From positions 496,001 through 560,000 of the forward strand of contig JAMOUV010000010.1 of assembly GCA_027067965.1 (NCBI GenBank): a stretch of DNA of 64,000 nucleotides, written 5' to 3'. This document shows, in pieces, positions 18,224 through 27,662 of the stretch. The position numbers were made by a program, and so were the translations under genes. The notes under the pieces are model-generated. The model ran no database searches and had not been told where the DNA came from. It was given only the letters and a program-made list of their open reading frames with translations. Source of the DNA: Flavobacteriales bacterium. GTDB lineage: Bacteria > Bacteroidota > Bacteroidia > Flavobacteriales > Flavobacteriaceae. The number at the start of each line of letters is the position of its first letter. The first letter of the stretch is position 1.

Positions 18224-19486
18224 ATGAAATTGAATTGGAAAAAAGCCGAGTCTTTTTTGGTTTCAACGGGGCTTGCTGTTAAATCGTTGAAAACTAACCT
18301 ATTAAGAACTTCTTTATCGTTATTAGGTGTAACCATCGGTATTTTTGCCGTTTCTTCGATTTATACCGGAGTCGATTCTTTAAACAATTTTTTATTGAAA
18401 TCTTTAGATAAGTTCGGAAACAATACTTTATTTATAGATCGAATTAACTATGAAAAAATAGGCCAAATGGATTGGACGGAAATCAGAAAAAATCGTCCCG
18501 TTTCTTATGAAGAATATCAATATTTAAAAGAAAAATTACCTGCCCGGTTATATAAAGATATCGGATACCGGTTTTCCGTGCCGCGCGTGGCGGCCAAGCA
18601 TGGCAAGCAAAAAGTAAGGGTCACCTTAATAGGAGATACGTATGAAGTTTACGGAATCATGGATTTTAATATAGAGTCGGGCAGATTTTTCAATAAGTTC
18701 GAAGTGCTCAAGGGGATTCCCGTAGCGGTTATCGGCGGAAATGTAGCCGATGCTTTGTTTCCGGGTCAGAATCCTTTGGGTAAAGATATTTTGATTTTAG
18801 GCAAAAAAGTAAAAGTAATAGGGGTATTGAAAAAAGAAACGGGCGCTATAAAAATTAATCCTACCGACAACCAGATATTTGTGCCGGTTAATTTTTTGTT
18901 GAAATTTTATCCTGCCGATAAACGAATGAATTCGGTGATAGTGGTTTTGCCTTCGGACATCAATAAAATAGAACCTTTAAAAGAACAAATAACCATATTG
19001 CTAAGAAAATACCGCAAATTAAAACCGGGACAGAAAAATACTTTCTATGTAAACAATATTTCTTTCCTTAAAGATATGGTTCAGAAAAGCATGGATGTAC
19101 TTAAAACCGCCGGATGGATTTTGGGAGGTTTTTCGTTGCTTGTAGGCGCATTCGGAATTGCCAATATCATGTTTGTCACGGTAAAAGAAAGAACACGGGA
19201 AATCGGTATTCAGAAGGCATTGGGTGCCTCGGGTCGTCTTATTTTAATTGAATTTTTGGTCGAATCGATATTATTGTCTTTAATAGGCGGATTGGTAGGT
19301 TTTTTATTGTTATATCTAGGCGTGCGCATAGCCAATAAGATTTTCCATGATTTTGAAATAATCATTTCGCTTAAAAATATATTGATTGTATCTATAATTT
19401 CCATATTAATCGGCGTTTTGGCAGGCATATTTCCCGCTCTGAAAGCATCCAAATTACATCCTATCGATGCAATAAGAAAAGAATAG
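18224..19486 (+). CDS. MacB/FtsX-type ABC transporter permease
   Basis: This 420-residue protein has one N-terminal transmembrane helix, a periplasmic MacB core domain (about 50-275), then three C-terminal helices of the FtsX domain. VTVKERTREIGIQKALGAS and the terminal FPALKASKLHPIDAIRKE are diagnostic of MacB-like permeases. I took the ATG at 18224 because upstream codons in frame lie inside mreB on the opposite strand. The cognate ATPase is not adjacent and must be elsewhere. These systems are mechanotransmitters or efflux pumps for peptides, lipids or lipoproteins; the substrate is unknown. Confidence 0.88.
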   Translation: MKLNWKKAESFLVSTGLAVKSLKTNLLRTSLSLLGVTIGIFAVSSIYTGVDSLNNFLLKSLDKFGNNTLFIDRINYEKIGQMDWTEIRKNRPVSYEEYQYLKEKLPARLYKDIGYRFSVPRVAAKHGKQKVRVTLIGDTYEVYGIMDFNIESGRFFNKFEVLKGIPVAVIGGNVADALFPGQNPLGKDILILGKKVKVIGVLKKETGAIKINPTDNQIFVPVNFLLKFYPADKRMNSVIVVLPSDINKIEPLKEQITILLRKYRKLKPGQKNTFYVNNISFLKDMVQKSMDVLKTAGWILGGFSLLVGAFGIANIMFVTVKERTREIGIQKALGASGRLILIEFLVESILLSLIGGLVGFLLLYLGVRIANKIFHDFEIIISLKNILIVSIISILIGVLAGIFPALKASKLHPIDAIRKE

Positions 19487-19533
19487 AAACGTTTTGATAG
19501 CGTAAAGTTCATTTTGATAACAGAAATTTATTA

Positions 19534-19541
19534 TATATTTG
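19534..19541 (+). promoter_or_regulatory. Promoter of gldJ (TTTTG - 17 nt - TATATTTG)
   Basis: An exact -7 box TATATTTG, followed by CA, with a TTG at 19514-19516 spaced 17 bases upstream as the -33 element. It ends 39 bases before the gldJ ATG. Confidence 0.65.
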
Positions 19542-19580
19542 CATCCTGAAGAAGCATTTTTTTACCATATTATATTTATT

Positions 19581-21239
19581 ATGAGACATTCTAGGAAGGC
19601 ATTATTCATTCTAACGGCTATAGCATTAATGGGATTGTCGTCTTGCGCCCCCGGAGGAGGAGGAGGACGTAATATTTCCCGTGCAACGGGAAGGTTGATC
19701 AATGATCCCAGAGGTGGATTCCAATATAATACCCGTTTTCGGGATCAAGGAATTTCACCCGGATTGGTATTCATTGAAGGCGGAACATTTACGGTAGGAG
19801 ACGTAGGTGATGACGTGATGCATGAATGGAACGCCATTCCCAAAGAGATGCATGTACAGTCATTTTATATGGATGAAACCGAAGTAACCAATTTAATGTA
19901 TTTGGAATATTTGGATTGGTTAAAAAAAGTTTTCGATCCCGAAGATCCCTATTTTCGTCATATATACGAAGGGGCATTACCCGACACATTGGTATGGCTT
20001 TCGCCTTTATCTTATAATGAAGATTTGGTTCAAAACTATTTGCGCCATCCCGCCTATTCGGATTATCCGGTAGTGGGTGTGAATTGGTTGCAAGCCGTGC
20101 AATATGCCAATTGGCGTACGGACCGGGTGAATGAAATGAACCTTATTCGCAATAGAAAACTTAAACGTGAAGTATTATATGCCACCGACCCGGAAGAAAT
20201 TTTCGTCACGGAAACCTATCTGACCGATCCCGAATCGGCTTTCGGCGGCAATACCGAATATTATCCCGTACGAGGTCGAAGAGACACCATGTTAAATGTG
20301 GCCAATGCATCCAGTGGAATCCTGGTGCCCAAATATCGCCTCCCTACCGAAATGGAATGGGAATATGCCGCCAAATCTCAAATTGGCGAAAGACTGTTTA
20401 ACCGGTTAAGAAATAGAAAACTTTACCCGTGGAAAGGAACGGCCACGCGTTATTTGGGAAGAGGAAGAAATAGAGGAAAGGAATTGGCTAATTTCAAACA
20501 AGGTGACGGGGATTACAGCGGTTTGGCCGGGTGGTCGGATGACGGAGCCGATATCACCGCGCCCGTAAAGACCTATCCGCCCAATGATTTCGGACTATAC
20601 GATATGGCCGGAAATGTAAACGAATGGGTGGCTGATGTATATCGTCCGATCATTGACGACGAAGAAAGCGATTTCAATTATTTTCGAGGAAATATTTATA
20701 CCAAACTCGCCTTTGACGAATACGGTCAATTAATTTTGGTTACAACCGATAGCATTCCTTACGATACTCTGGCTACCGGAAGAATTATTTATAAAGCATT
20801 GCCCGGGGCACCTGTTAAAAAATTACTCGACGAAAAAGAAATGTATTTGCGTCAGAATTTTATGCGGGCCGACAATCGTGATTATAAAGACGGCGACATA
20901 CAATCATCGAGAAATTTCATGCAATCGCCCGAAGATATGGAAGGCGATTTGGAAAAACGCATGTATAATGCACCGGTTCATCGCGTCTATATGGATACGG
21001 TGGACGGTAAATGGAAAATGGTGCGTGAATATGATAGGAGTCGCCGTACGACTTTAATAAATAATGAAGTGCGAGTTTATAAAGGTGGTTCCTGGAAAGA
21101 CAGGGCCTACTGGTTGCAACCTTCAAAACGAAGATTCTTACCGCAATATCTTTCCACAAACGATATAGGATTCAGATGTGCCATGTCGCGATTTGGAAAA
21201 AAGACTATTCATAAAACTTACAGGAGACCCGTTAATTAA
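19581..21239 (+). CDS. gldJ: Gliding motility lipoprotein GldJ
   Basis: This 552-residue protein has a lipoprotein signal (lipobox LSSC) and a formylglycine-generating-enzyme-like (SUMF1) fold: FYMDETEVTN, VVGVNWLQAVQYANWR, YRLPTEMEWEYAAK, FGLYDMAGNVNEWV and a terminal GFRCAMS. Length and the large insertion between these blocks match GldJ rather than GldK. GldJ is needed for gliding and stabilises GldK in Flavobacterium (family knowledge). The ATG at 19581 is preferred over in-frame codons that overlap the promoter. A terminator separates it from topA. Confidence 0.88.
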   Translation: MRHSRKALFILTAIALMGLSSCAPGGGGGRNISRATGRLINDPRGGFQYNTRFRDQGISPGLVFIEGGTFTVGDVGDDVMHEWNAIPKEMHVQSFYMDETEVTNLMYLEYLDWLKKVFDPEDPYFRHIYEGALPDTLVWLSPLSYNEDLVQNYLRHPAYSDYPVVGVNWLQAVQYANWRTDRVNEMNLIRNRKLKREVLYATDPEEIFVTETYLTDPESAFGGNTEYYPVRGRRDTMLNVANASSGILVPKYRLPTEMEWEYAAKSQIGERLFNRLRNRKLYPWKGTATRYLGRGRNRGKELANFKQGDGDYSGLAGWSDDGADITAPVKTYPPNDFGLYDMAGNVNEWVADVYRPIIDDEESDFNYFRGNIYTKLAFDEYGQLILVTTDSIPYDTLATGRIIYKALPGAPVKKLLDEKEMYLRQNFMRADNRDYKDGDIQSSRNFMQSPEDMEGDLEKRMYNAPVHRVYMDTVDGKWKMVREYDRSRRTTLINNEVRVYKGGSWKDRAYWLQPSKRRFLPQYLSTNDIGFRCAMSRFGKKTIHKTYRRPVN

Positions 21240-21256
21240 ACCCAGGTTAAAAAATT

Positions 21257-21283
21257 ACCGGGAACGAAAGTTCCCGGTTTTTG
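21257..21283 (+). terminator. Rho-independent terminator after gldJ
   Basis: A 9-bp perfect stem (ACCGGGAAC/GTTCCCGGT) is closed by a GAAA tetraloop and followed by a T-run. It ends 24 bases before the topA start. Confidence 0.85.
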
Positions 21284-21307
21284 ATTTGAGAAAAATCCCG
21301 CTCGTCA

Positions 21308-23743
21308 ATGAAAAAAAAGTTATTGATTGTTGAATCGCCGGCTAAAGCCAAAACCATCAAAAAATTTCTGGGAAATGCATACGAAGTGGCTTCGTCATTC
21401 GGCCATATTGCCGATTTGCCCGAGCACGAAATGGGTATTGATATCGCACATGATTTTAAACCCAAATACATCATTCCTGCCGAGAAGAAAAAAATAATCA
21501 AAAAATTACAAGAACAAGCCAAACAAGCCGATATGGTACTATTGGCCAGTGACGAAGACCGGGAAGGGGAAGCCATTGCTTGGCATTTGAAAAATTTTTT
21601 GAAACTCGATGATAAAGCCAAACGGATAGTTTTTCATGAAATAACCGAAAAAGCCATCAAAAAGGCATTGGAATTTCCTCGCGACATCGATCAGAATTTG
21701 GTTGATGCCCAACAAGCACGGCGCCTACTCGATCGTTTGGTGGGTTATAAATTATCACCGGTATTATGGAAAAAAATTAAAAAAGGTTTATCGGCCGGAC
21801 GTGTGCAATCCGTAGCATTGCGATTAATAGTGGAAAGAGAAAAGGAAATCCGGGAATTTAAACCGGAAGTTTCCTACAAAATCGAAGGAATTTTTAATAA
21901 AACGGAAGGAGAGGGCACCGTCAACGCCGTTTTGGATTCGGAATTTGCCCTCAAAGAAGAAGTCATCGATTTTTTTGCTCAACTGAAAGGAAAAAATTTT
22001 TATGTAGCGGAAGTTATAAAAAAGAAAGGGAAACGAAATCCGTCGCCTCCTTTTACCACTTCGACCCTTCAACAGGAAGCGGCTTCCAAATTGGGCTTCG
22101 GTGTAAGTAAAACCATGCAGGTAGCCCAATATCTTTACGAAAACGGATATATCACTTACATGCGTACCGATAGTGTTCATTTATCGGAAGATGCTCTTCA
22201 TAAGGCGGAAAAATATATTACGCAACACTTCGGAGCAAAATATGCCAAGCCCAAGCAATATAAAACCAAATCCAAAAGCGCGCAAGAAGCCCATGAAGCC
22301 ATTCGTCCGACCGATTTGTTTTTGGAAAATCCTTCATTGGATCGTGATGCCGCCCGCTTATACAAGCTTATTTGGCAAAGAACAATCGCTTCACAAATGG
22401 CTCCTGCCGAAATAGCCCACACGAATGTATCCATAGCCGCGGACGGTTTATCTCATCAATTCAAAGCAAAAGGTGAAGTATTGGTGTTTGACGGCTTTCT
22501 GAAAATTTACAAACCCGCAGGTTTGACCGAAGCGCAAAAGCAATTGCCCGATTTAAAAAAAGGAGAAAAACTGGTAGCGGAACGCATTGTGGCCAAACAA
22601 AAATTTACTCGTCCGCCCGTACGATACAACGAAGCATCTTTGGTAAGAAAACTCGAAGAATTGGGAATCGGCCGCCCTTCTACCTACGCACCCACCATTA
22701 GCATTATTCAAAAAAGGGGTTATGTAGTGAAGAAAAGCATTCCGGCCAAAAAAAGAAAAATAACCGTCATTGAATGGAAAGACGGTAAAACAAAAGAAAA
22801 GGAAGAAAAGGAAGTCTATGGCGGCGAAAAACAAAAATTAATTCCCACCGATATAGGAATCATCGTAAATGATTTTTTGGTTAAAAATTTTAATGATATA
22901 GTAGATTACGGATTTACCGCCCAAGTGGAAACCAAATTCGACAAAATTGCAAGAGGGCAATACAATTGGGTAAAAATGTTGAAAGAATTTTACGAAACAT
23001 TTAACCCCGAAGTAGAAAAAGTAATCAAAGAATCGGGAAGGGAAAAGGGTGAACGCTTATTAGGCAAGGACCCCGAAACCGGTAAAAATGTGTATGTGAA
23101 ATACGGTCCATACGGTCCGATGGTGCAATTGGGAGAAGTATCGCAAGACGAAAAACCCAAATACGCCTCCTTGTTGCCGGGAATGAGCATGGTTGATTTG
23201 CGGCTGGAAGAGGCATTGGAACTTTTTAAATTGCCCAAAAAATTAGGTGATTATAAAGACAAAGAAGTGGTGGTAGGATTGGGAAAATTCGGTCCCTATA
23301 TCCGCTACGGTAATAAATTCATCTCCGTTCCCACTCATTTGAATATTCTAAAATTGAATTTAGACGATGCCATTTCGTTGATAGAGCACAAAAAGATACA
23401 GGATCGTCCGGTGGCCGAATACGAAGGTAAACCGGTATATGTGCAGTCGGGCAAATACGGTCCTTATTTAAAATGGGGCGATATGAATATAAAAATTCCC
23501 CGTGGCGTGAAGCCCGGCGAATTAAAACTTGAACAAATTATTGATTTGATTAAGCAAAAGCAAGAAAAAGATAAAGCCAACACGCTAAAAGAATGGAAAG
23601 ACCATCAAATTGCCATTAAAAAAGGCGGTTGGGGGAGATTATATATCTATGAAAACGGTAAAAGAAAAAAAATCCTTCCCAAGGATGTGGAGGTAGAAAA
23701 AATTACGCTTGAGGATTTAAAAAAAATACTCGGAAAAAAGTAA
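21308..23743 (+). CDS. topA: DNA topoisomerase I
   Basis: This 811-residue type IA enzyme relaxes negative supercoils. It has an N-terminal Toprim domain (LLIVESPAKAKTIKKFLG, later ASDEDREGEAIAWHL). The active-site region ITYMRTDSVHLS contains the nucleophilic Tyr. The C-terminus has no zinc-ribbon cysteines; instead it carries several repeats of the type YGPYGPMVQLG, FGPYIRYGNKFISVP and YGPYLKWG. It lies between gldJ and gldK on the same strand. Confidence 0.96.
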   Translation: MKKKLLIVESPAKAKTIKKFLGNAYEVASSFGHIADLPEHEMGIDIAHDFKPKYIIPAEKKKIIKKLQEQAKQADMVLLASDEDREGEAIAWHLKNFLKLDDKAKRIVFHEITEKAIKKALEFPRDIDQNLVDAQQARRLLDRLVGYKLSPVLWKKIKKGLSAGRVQSVALRLIVEREKEIREFKPEVSYKIEGIFNKTEGEGTVNAVLDSEFALKEEVIDFFAQLKGKNFYVAEVIKKKGKRNPSPPFTTSTLQQEAASKLGFGVSKTMQVAQYLYENGYITYMRTDSVHLSEDALHKAEKYITQHFGAKYAKPKQYKTKSKSAQEAHEAIRPTDLFLENPSLDRDAARLYKLIWQRTIASQMAPAEIAHTNVSIAADGLSHQFKAKGEVLVFDGFLKIYKPAGLTEAQKQLPDLKKGEKLVAERIVAKQKFTRPPVRYNEASLVRKLEELGIGRPSTYAPTISIIQKRGYVVKKSIPAKKRKITVIEWKDGKTKEKEEKEVYGGEKQKLIPTDIGIIVNDFLVKNFNDIVDYGFTAQVETKFDKIARGQYNWVKMLKEFYETFNPEVEKVIKESGREKGERLLGKDPETGKNVYVKYGPYGPMVQLGEVSQDEKPKYASLLPGMSMVDLRLEEALELFKLPKKLGDYKDKEVVVGLGKFGPYIRYGNKFISVPTHLNILKLNLDDAISLIEHKKIQDRPVAEYEGKPVYVQSGKYGPYLKWGDMNIKIPRGVKPGELKLEQIIDLIKQKQEKDKANTLKEWKDHQIAIKKGGWGRLYIYENGKRKKILPKDVEVEKITLEDLKKILGKK

Positions 23744-23752
23744 ATTGAAAAA

Positions 23753-23773
23753 TCGGAATAATTTCCGGTTTTT
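23753..23773 (+). terminator. Possible weak terminator after topA
   Basis: A 5-bp CGGAA/TTCCG stem with a TAAT loop is followed by five T residues, 10 bases after the topA stop. Confidence 0.4.
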
Positions 23774-23905
23774 ACGGACAAAAAAGTAATATAAATCGGA
23801 TAAAACAATAATAAATATAATAATTCGTTAATCACTTGAAGGGCTAAAAAATCGACTGTTTGAAATGGAAATGAAAGCCGGGGCCATAAAGAAAATAAAA
23901 AGTAA

Positions 23906-23913
23906 TAACTTTG
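23906..23913 (+). promoter_or_regulatory. Candidate promoter -7 box (TAACTTTG) of gldKLMN
   Basis: An exact TAnnTTTG match about 100 bases before gldK, inside the 271-bp A/T-rich gap after topA. A second, imperfect TATATATTGCAC sequence lies at 23955-23965. Confidence 0.4.
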
Positions 23914-24014
23914 TGTCTGAAAACAATTTAATTGGTAAAAAACAAAAAAAAATTATATATTGCACGCTCGAAAAGTGTGTATAAAATAACTTATAGTCAA
24001 AGATAAAAGAAGTT

Positions 24015-25406
24015 ATGAGGAAACTAATAATTATAACCTTGTTGATTGGTGTTTTGATTTCATGCGGCAGTCCGAATCAAAGGGGAGAAATTGTAGGAGT
24101 GAAAGGTAAAGTTTTTCAACCTTACAGGCCATACGGAATGGTTTTGGTTCCCGGCGGAACCTTTATTATGGGTAAACAAAACGAAAACAAGGCCTATTCG
24201 ATAGATGCGCCTACCAAAAGTGTTACCGTTCATTCCTTTTATATGGACGAAACGGAAATAACAAATAGTGAATACCGTGAGTTTGTATATTATGTAAGAG
24301 ATTCCGTAATCAGGACGCGTTTGGCAAAGATGGTGGAAGAGATGGAAATACAAGGTGATAAAGGTATTGGTAAATTTTCTTATTTGGCTTTGGATACCGC
24401 CAAAAATGCATATAACAGATATATGATGGATAAATATGGCGGCACCACTTATGAAGATGAAGAAACGAGCGGAAGAAGATTAAATTGGAAAGTGGACATT
24501 ATTTTCAATAGAAATAAGTTTCCCGATGAATTTTATGCCGAAGTTTTCGATTCATTATATTTACCTTTGAAAGAAACGCCCGACGGCGAAAGACTTTTTG
24601 ATGTAAAACAATTTAAATACCGGTTAAAAATTTTCAATATCGACGAAGCGATTCGATCGGGTGGTAATCGAAGCGATCATGTTTTCGATACCATTATCGA
24701 AGTATATCCCGATACCACCGTTTGGGTAAAAGATTTTATGTATGCTTACAATGAACCCATGGTTCAAGAATATTTTTGGCACAATGCCTATAATGATTAT
24801 CCGGTGGTAGGAGTTAATTGGTATCAAGCCACCGCTTTTGCCGACTACCGGACCAAGAAAATGAATTGGTTTCTTCAATCCAGAAAAAGACCGACTTTAC
24901 ACCGCTTCCGTTTACCTACCGAGGCCGAATGGGAATATGCGGCAAGAGGCGGTCAAGTAGGGACGGATTATCCTTGGGGATCGCCTTATACCATGAATGA
25001 AAAAGCATGTTTTTTGGCCAATTTCAAACCCTTGCGAGGAGATTATTTTGCCGACCAAGCCGTCTTTACCGCCAAAGCCAAATCTTATAATCCGAATGGC
25101 TTCGGTTTGTATAACATGGCAGGTAACGTGGCCGAATGGACCAACTCCTCTTATCATTCCGATTCCTATAATTATATCACCACATTCAATCCCACTACGC
25201 ACGATTGGAAAAATAAACGAAAAGTAATACGTGGCGGTTCCTGGAAAGACGTCAAGTATTTTATTCAAGTGCATACAAGAACTTACGAATATGCCGATTC
25301 GGCCCGGAGTTATGTAGGATTCCGTTGTGTGCAGGATTTCCTCGGTTCAAATGCAAAACGTTATGCCAAGAAGATCAGAACCAATCAATCCAGTTATGCT
25401 TATTAA
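24015..25406 (+). CDS. gldK: Gliding motility / T9SS lipoprotein GldK
   Basis: This 463-residue protein has a lipoprotein signal (lipobox LISC) and the SUMF1-like fold: MVLVPGGTFIMG, FYMDETEITNSEYREF, YPVVGVNWYQ-type segment, FRLPTEAEWEYAARGG, NGFGLYNMAGNVAEW and a GFRCVQD end. GldK and GldN form the periplasmic ring of the type IX secretion system under the outer membrane. It is the first gene of gldKLMN. It is homologous to GldJ upstream but about 90 residues shorter. Confidence 0.95.
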   Translation: MRKLIIITLLIGVLISCGSPNQRGEIVGVKGKVFQPYRPYGMVLVPGGTFIMGKQNENKAYSIDAPTKSVTVHSFYMDETEITNSEYREFVYYVRDSVIRTRLAKMVEEMEIQGDKGIGKFSYLALDTAKNAYNRYMMDKYGGTTYEDEETSGRRLNWKVDIIFNRNKFPDEFYAEVFDSLYLPLKETPDGERLFDVKQFKYRLKIFNIDEAIRSGGNRSDHVFDTIIEVYPDTTVWVKDFMYAYNEPMVQEYFWHNAYNDYPVVGVNWYQATAFADYRTKKMNWFLQSRKRPTLHRFRLPTEAEWEYAARGGQVGTDYPWGSPYTMNEKACFLANFKPLRGDYFADQAVFTAKAKSYNPNGFGLYNMAGNVAEWTNSSYHSDSYNYITTFNPTTHDWKNKRKVIRGGSWKDVKYFIQVHTRTYEYADSARSYVGFRCVQDFLGSNAKRYAKKIRTNQSSYAY

Positions 25407-25442
25407 TTAATAACCCTCTAACCAATTATAAAATTTAGAACT

Positions 25443-26054
25443 ATGACAACGAAACAAAGAAAGAAATTCTTCCAAATGGTTTATGGAATCGGAGCTTCCA
25501 TAGTTATTATCGGTGCCTTATTTAAAATCGCGCACTGGCCAAAAGGAAATCTAATTTTGGCAGTCGGTATGATTGTTGAAGCAATCGTATTCTTTATTTC
25601 CGCATTCGAACCCATCGAAGACGAATTCGATTGGAGTTTGCTTTATAATGAAATAAAGAAAAGTACCGGTACTGCTTCGCAAGTTGAAGCCAAATTGTCT
25701 CAGAAACTCGATGCCATGTTGCGTGATGCCCAGTTGGATGCCGATTTAATGAGAAATTTAGGTCAAGGTATTAATAAATTTGCCGAAGCCGCCAGAAGTT
25801 TGGATGTCGTGGTAGATGCCGCTTCGTCCACCCAAAAATTCAATGAAGAAATCTTAACGGCATCCGCACATCTTGAAGGTCTCAATCAAGTATTGAAAAG
25901 CCAAATGGAAGCTGTGGATAAAAATGCCAAAGTAAACGTTAATGTAGCGGAAGATGCTTCCGCATTACATCAAAAAATGCAAGAACTGAACGAAAGCATG
26001 GCCAAACTCAATCAAGTTTATCAAGGTATGCTGGCCGCCATGGGAAAAAAATAA
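25443..26054 (+). CDS. gldL: Gliding motility / T9SS motor protein GldL
   Basis: This 203-residue inner-membrane protein has two transmembrane helices (about 12-32 and 35-57) and a cytoplasmic tail with helical, coiled-coil-like character. Charged residues in the membrane, Lys28, His31 and Glu46, fit the conserved proton-path residues of GldL. With GldM it forms the proton-driven motor of T9SS and gliding. It lies 36 bases after gldK and 42 before gldM. Confidence 0.95.
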   Translation: MTTKQRKKFFQMVYGIGASIVIIGALFKIAHWPKGNLILAVGMIVEAIVFFISAFEPIEDEFDWSLLYNEIKKSTGTASQVEAKLSQKLDAMLRDAQLDADLMRNLGQGINKFAEAARSLDVVVDAASSTQKFNEEILTASAHLEGLNQVLKSQMEAVDKNAKVNVNVAEDASALHQKMQELNESMAKLNQVYQGMLAAMGKK

Positions 26055-26096
26055 TGGTGTGATTGATTATTAATCCAAATCTAAAAAACTAAAACT

Positions 26097-27653
26097 ATGG
26101 CAGGACAAAAATTGTCACCGCGGCAAAAGATGATTAACTTGATGTACTTGGTTTTTATAGCCATGCTGGCTTTAACCATGTCCAAAAAAGTATTGACATC
26201 CTTTGGCCGTGTGTATGAAGATTTAAAAACGACGGTTTCGCTTACCAAAGATAAAAACTCCGAACTTTTACAGCTTTTGGGACAGAAAGCCCAAGAACAA
26301 CCTCAAAAATACGGAGAAAAATACAGCGATGCCCAAAAGGTCAATCAAATGACCTCGGAATTTCATCAATATATGGATGCTTTCCAAAAAGAACTACTTG
26401 AAAAATCCAAGCAAGATCCCAATAAAATCGATTATGAATCCTTGGATAAAGGTCATGTATTGGACGAAATATTTTTTATCGGTGAAAAATATACACCGAA
26501 GGGCGAAGAATTTGTTAATAAAATAAATACTTACCGCAATCAATTACTGGAATACGTAAAAAAATACGGAGATCAAAGTTTAGCCGACCGGGTAAAATAC
26601 CGTTTTAATACCGACCCCATTAAAGAAGGTACCTCGAAAATTTCCTGGTTGCATTATTATTTTGAAGATTTTCCGTTAATCGCTTCTTTGACCAATATGG
26701 CGCGATTGGAAAATAACGCCCTTTTGTCGGAAAATGAATTGCTTTCATCCATGTTGCGCGGCCAATTGATTAGCGATGTATCGATGAAGAATTATCAAGC
26801 CATTGTGGTATTGGATAAAAGCGCTTTCTTCCCTTCGGAAAAAGTGAAAGGAAAAATTATATTGGGGCGTTTTGATAATACTTTGCAATTTGACAAAGCC
26901 ACTATCAACGGAAAAGAAGTACCCAAAGACAAATTGGTGGGCGGACAAGTATTGATCGATATTCCGGCCGGCAATCCCGGTGATAAAACATTGAAAGGTG
27001 AATTGGTATTCAAAGAAGGCGATTCATTGGTTAAGTTGCCTTACGAATTTCAATATTCGGTTATTCCGATGCCTAATTCGGCGGTTATTTCGGCCGATAA
27101 AATGAATGTTTTATATAAAGGGGTAGATAATCCTTTATCCATTTCCGTTCCCGGAATTCCGGATAATAAAGTTCGCGTAAGCGCACCCGGAATCCGAAAA
27201 ATCAGACCGGGAAAATATGTCATTAACGTAACCAATTATAAAGGACGCAATGTGGATATTGTGGTCAGTTGGACTTTGCCTAACGGACAAAGAAAGCAAG
27301 ACAAAAAGACTTTCAGGGTGAAAAACATCCCCAATCCCGTGGGTACAATCAGTGGTCAGGACGGTTACGTAAAACTTCCCAGACGTAATGTGGAAATCGG
27401 TACGGTATCGGCCGTGTTGCCCGATTTCGATTTCGACGTCAAATTGGTGGTTACCGGATTCGATTTTAAAGCACCGGGACAACCTACCATCCGTGTAAGC
27501 GGTAGAAAACTTAACCAAAGAGCCAAGAGTGCATTGCGCCGTGTGAAGAAAGGACAAACCGTCCAAATCTTCAATATACAAGCACGCTTAGCCAATAACA
27601 GTTCATACAAATTAAAGAAAGTATCGCCTGTTATTATTGAAATTACAAATTAA
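26097..27653 (+). CDS. gldM: Gliding motility / T9SS motor protein GldM
   Basis: This 518-residue protein has the typical N-terminus (MAGQKLSPRQKMINLMYLV), one transmembrane helix (about 12-28) and a long periplasmic part of four domains in the family. The length matches known GldM proteins. It spans the periplasm and couples GldL rotation to the GldK/N ring. Confidence 0.95.
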   Translation: MAGQKLSPRQKMINLMYLVFIAMLALTMSKKVLTSFGRVYEDLKTTVSLTKDKNSELLQLLGQKAQEQPQKYGEKYSDAQKVNQMTSEFHQYMDAFQKELLEKSKQDPNKIDYESLDKGHVLDEIFFIGEKYTPKGEEFVNKINTYRNQLLEYVKKYGDQSLADRVKYRFNTDPIKEGTSKISWLHYYFEDFPLIASLTNMARLENNALLSENELLSSMLRGQLISDVSMKNYQAIVVLDKSAFFPSEKVKGKIILGRFDNTLQFDKATINGKEVPKDKLVGGQVLIDIPAGNPGDKTLKGELVFKEGDSLVKLPYEFQYSVIPMPNSAVISADKMNVLYKGVDNPLSISVPGIPDNKVRVSAPGIRKIRPGKYVINVTNYKGRNVDIVVSWTLPNGQRKQDKKTFRVKNIPNPVGTISGQDGYVKLPRRNVEIGTVSAVLPDFDFDVKLVVTGFDFKAPGQPTIRVSGRKLNQRAKSALRRVKKGQTVQIFNIQARLANNSSYKLKKVSPVIIEITN

Positions 27654-27662
27654 TAAAAAGGT

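Noticed and set aside
24015-25406. gldK and gldJ as sulfatase-modifying (formylglycine-generating) enzymes
   Set aside because: They have the SUMF1 fold, but the lipoprotein signals, the lengths and the gldLMN context identify them as gliding/T9SS proteins; no sulfatase is nearby.
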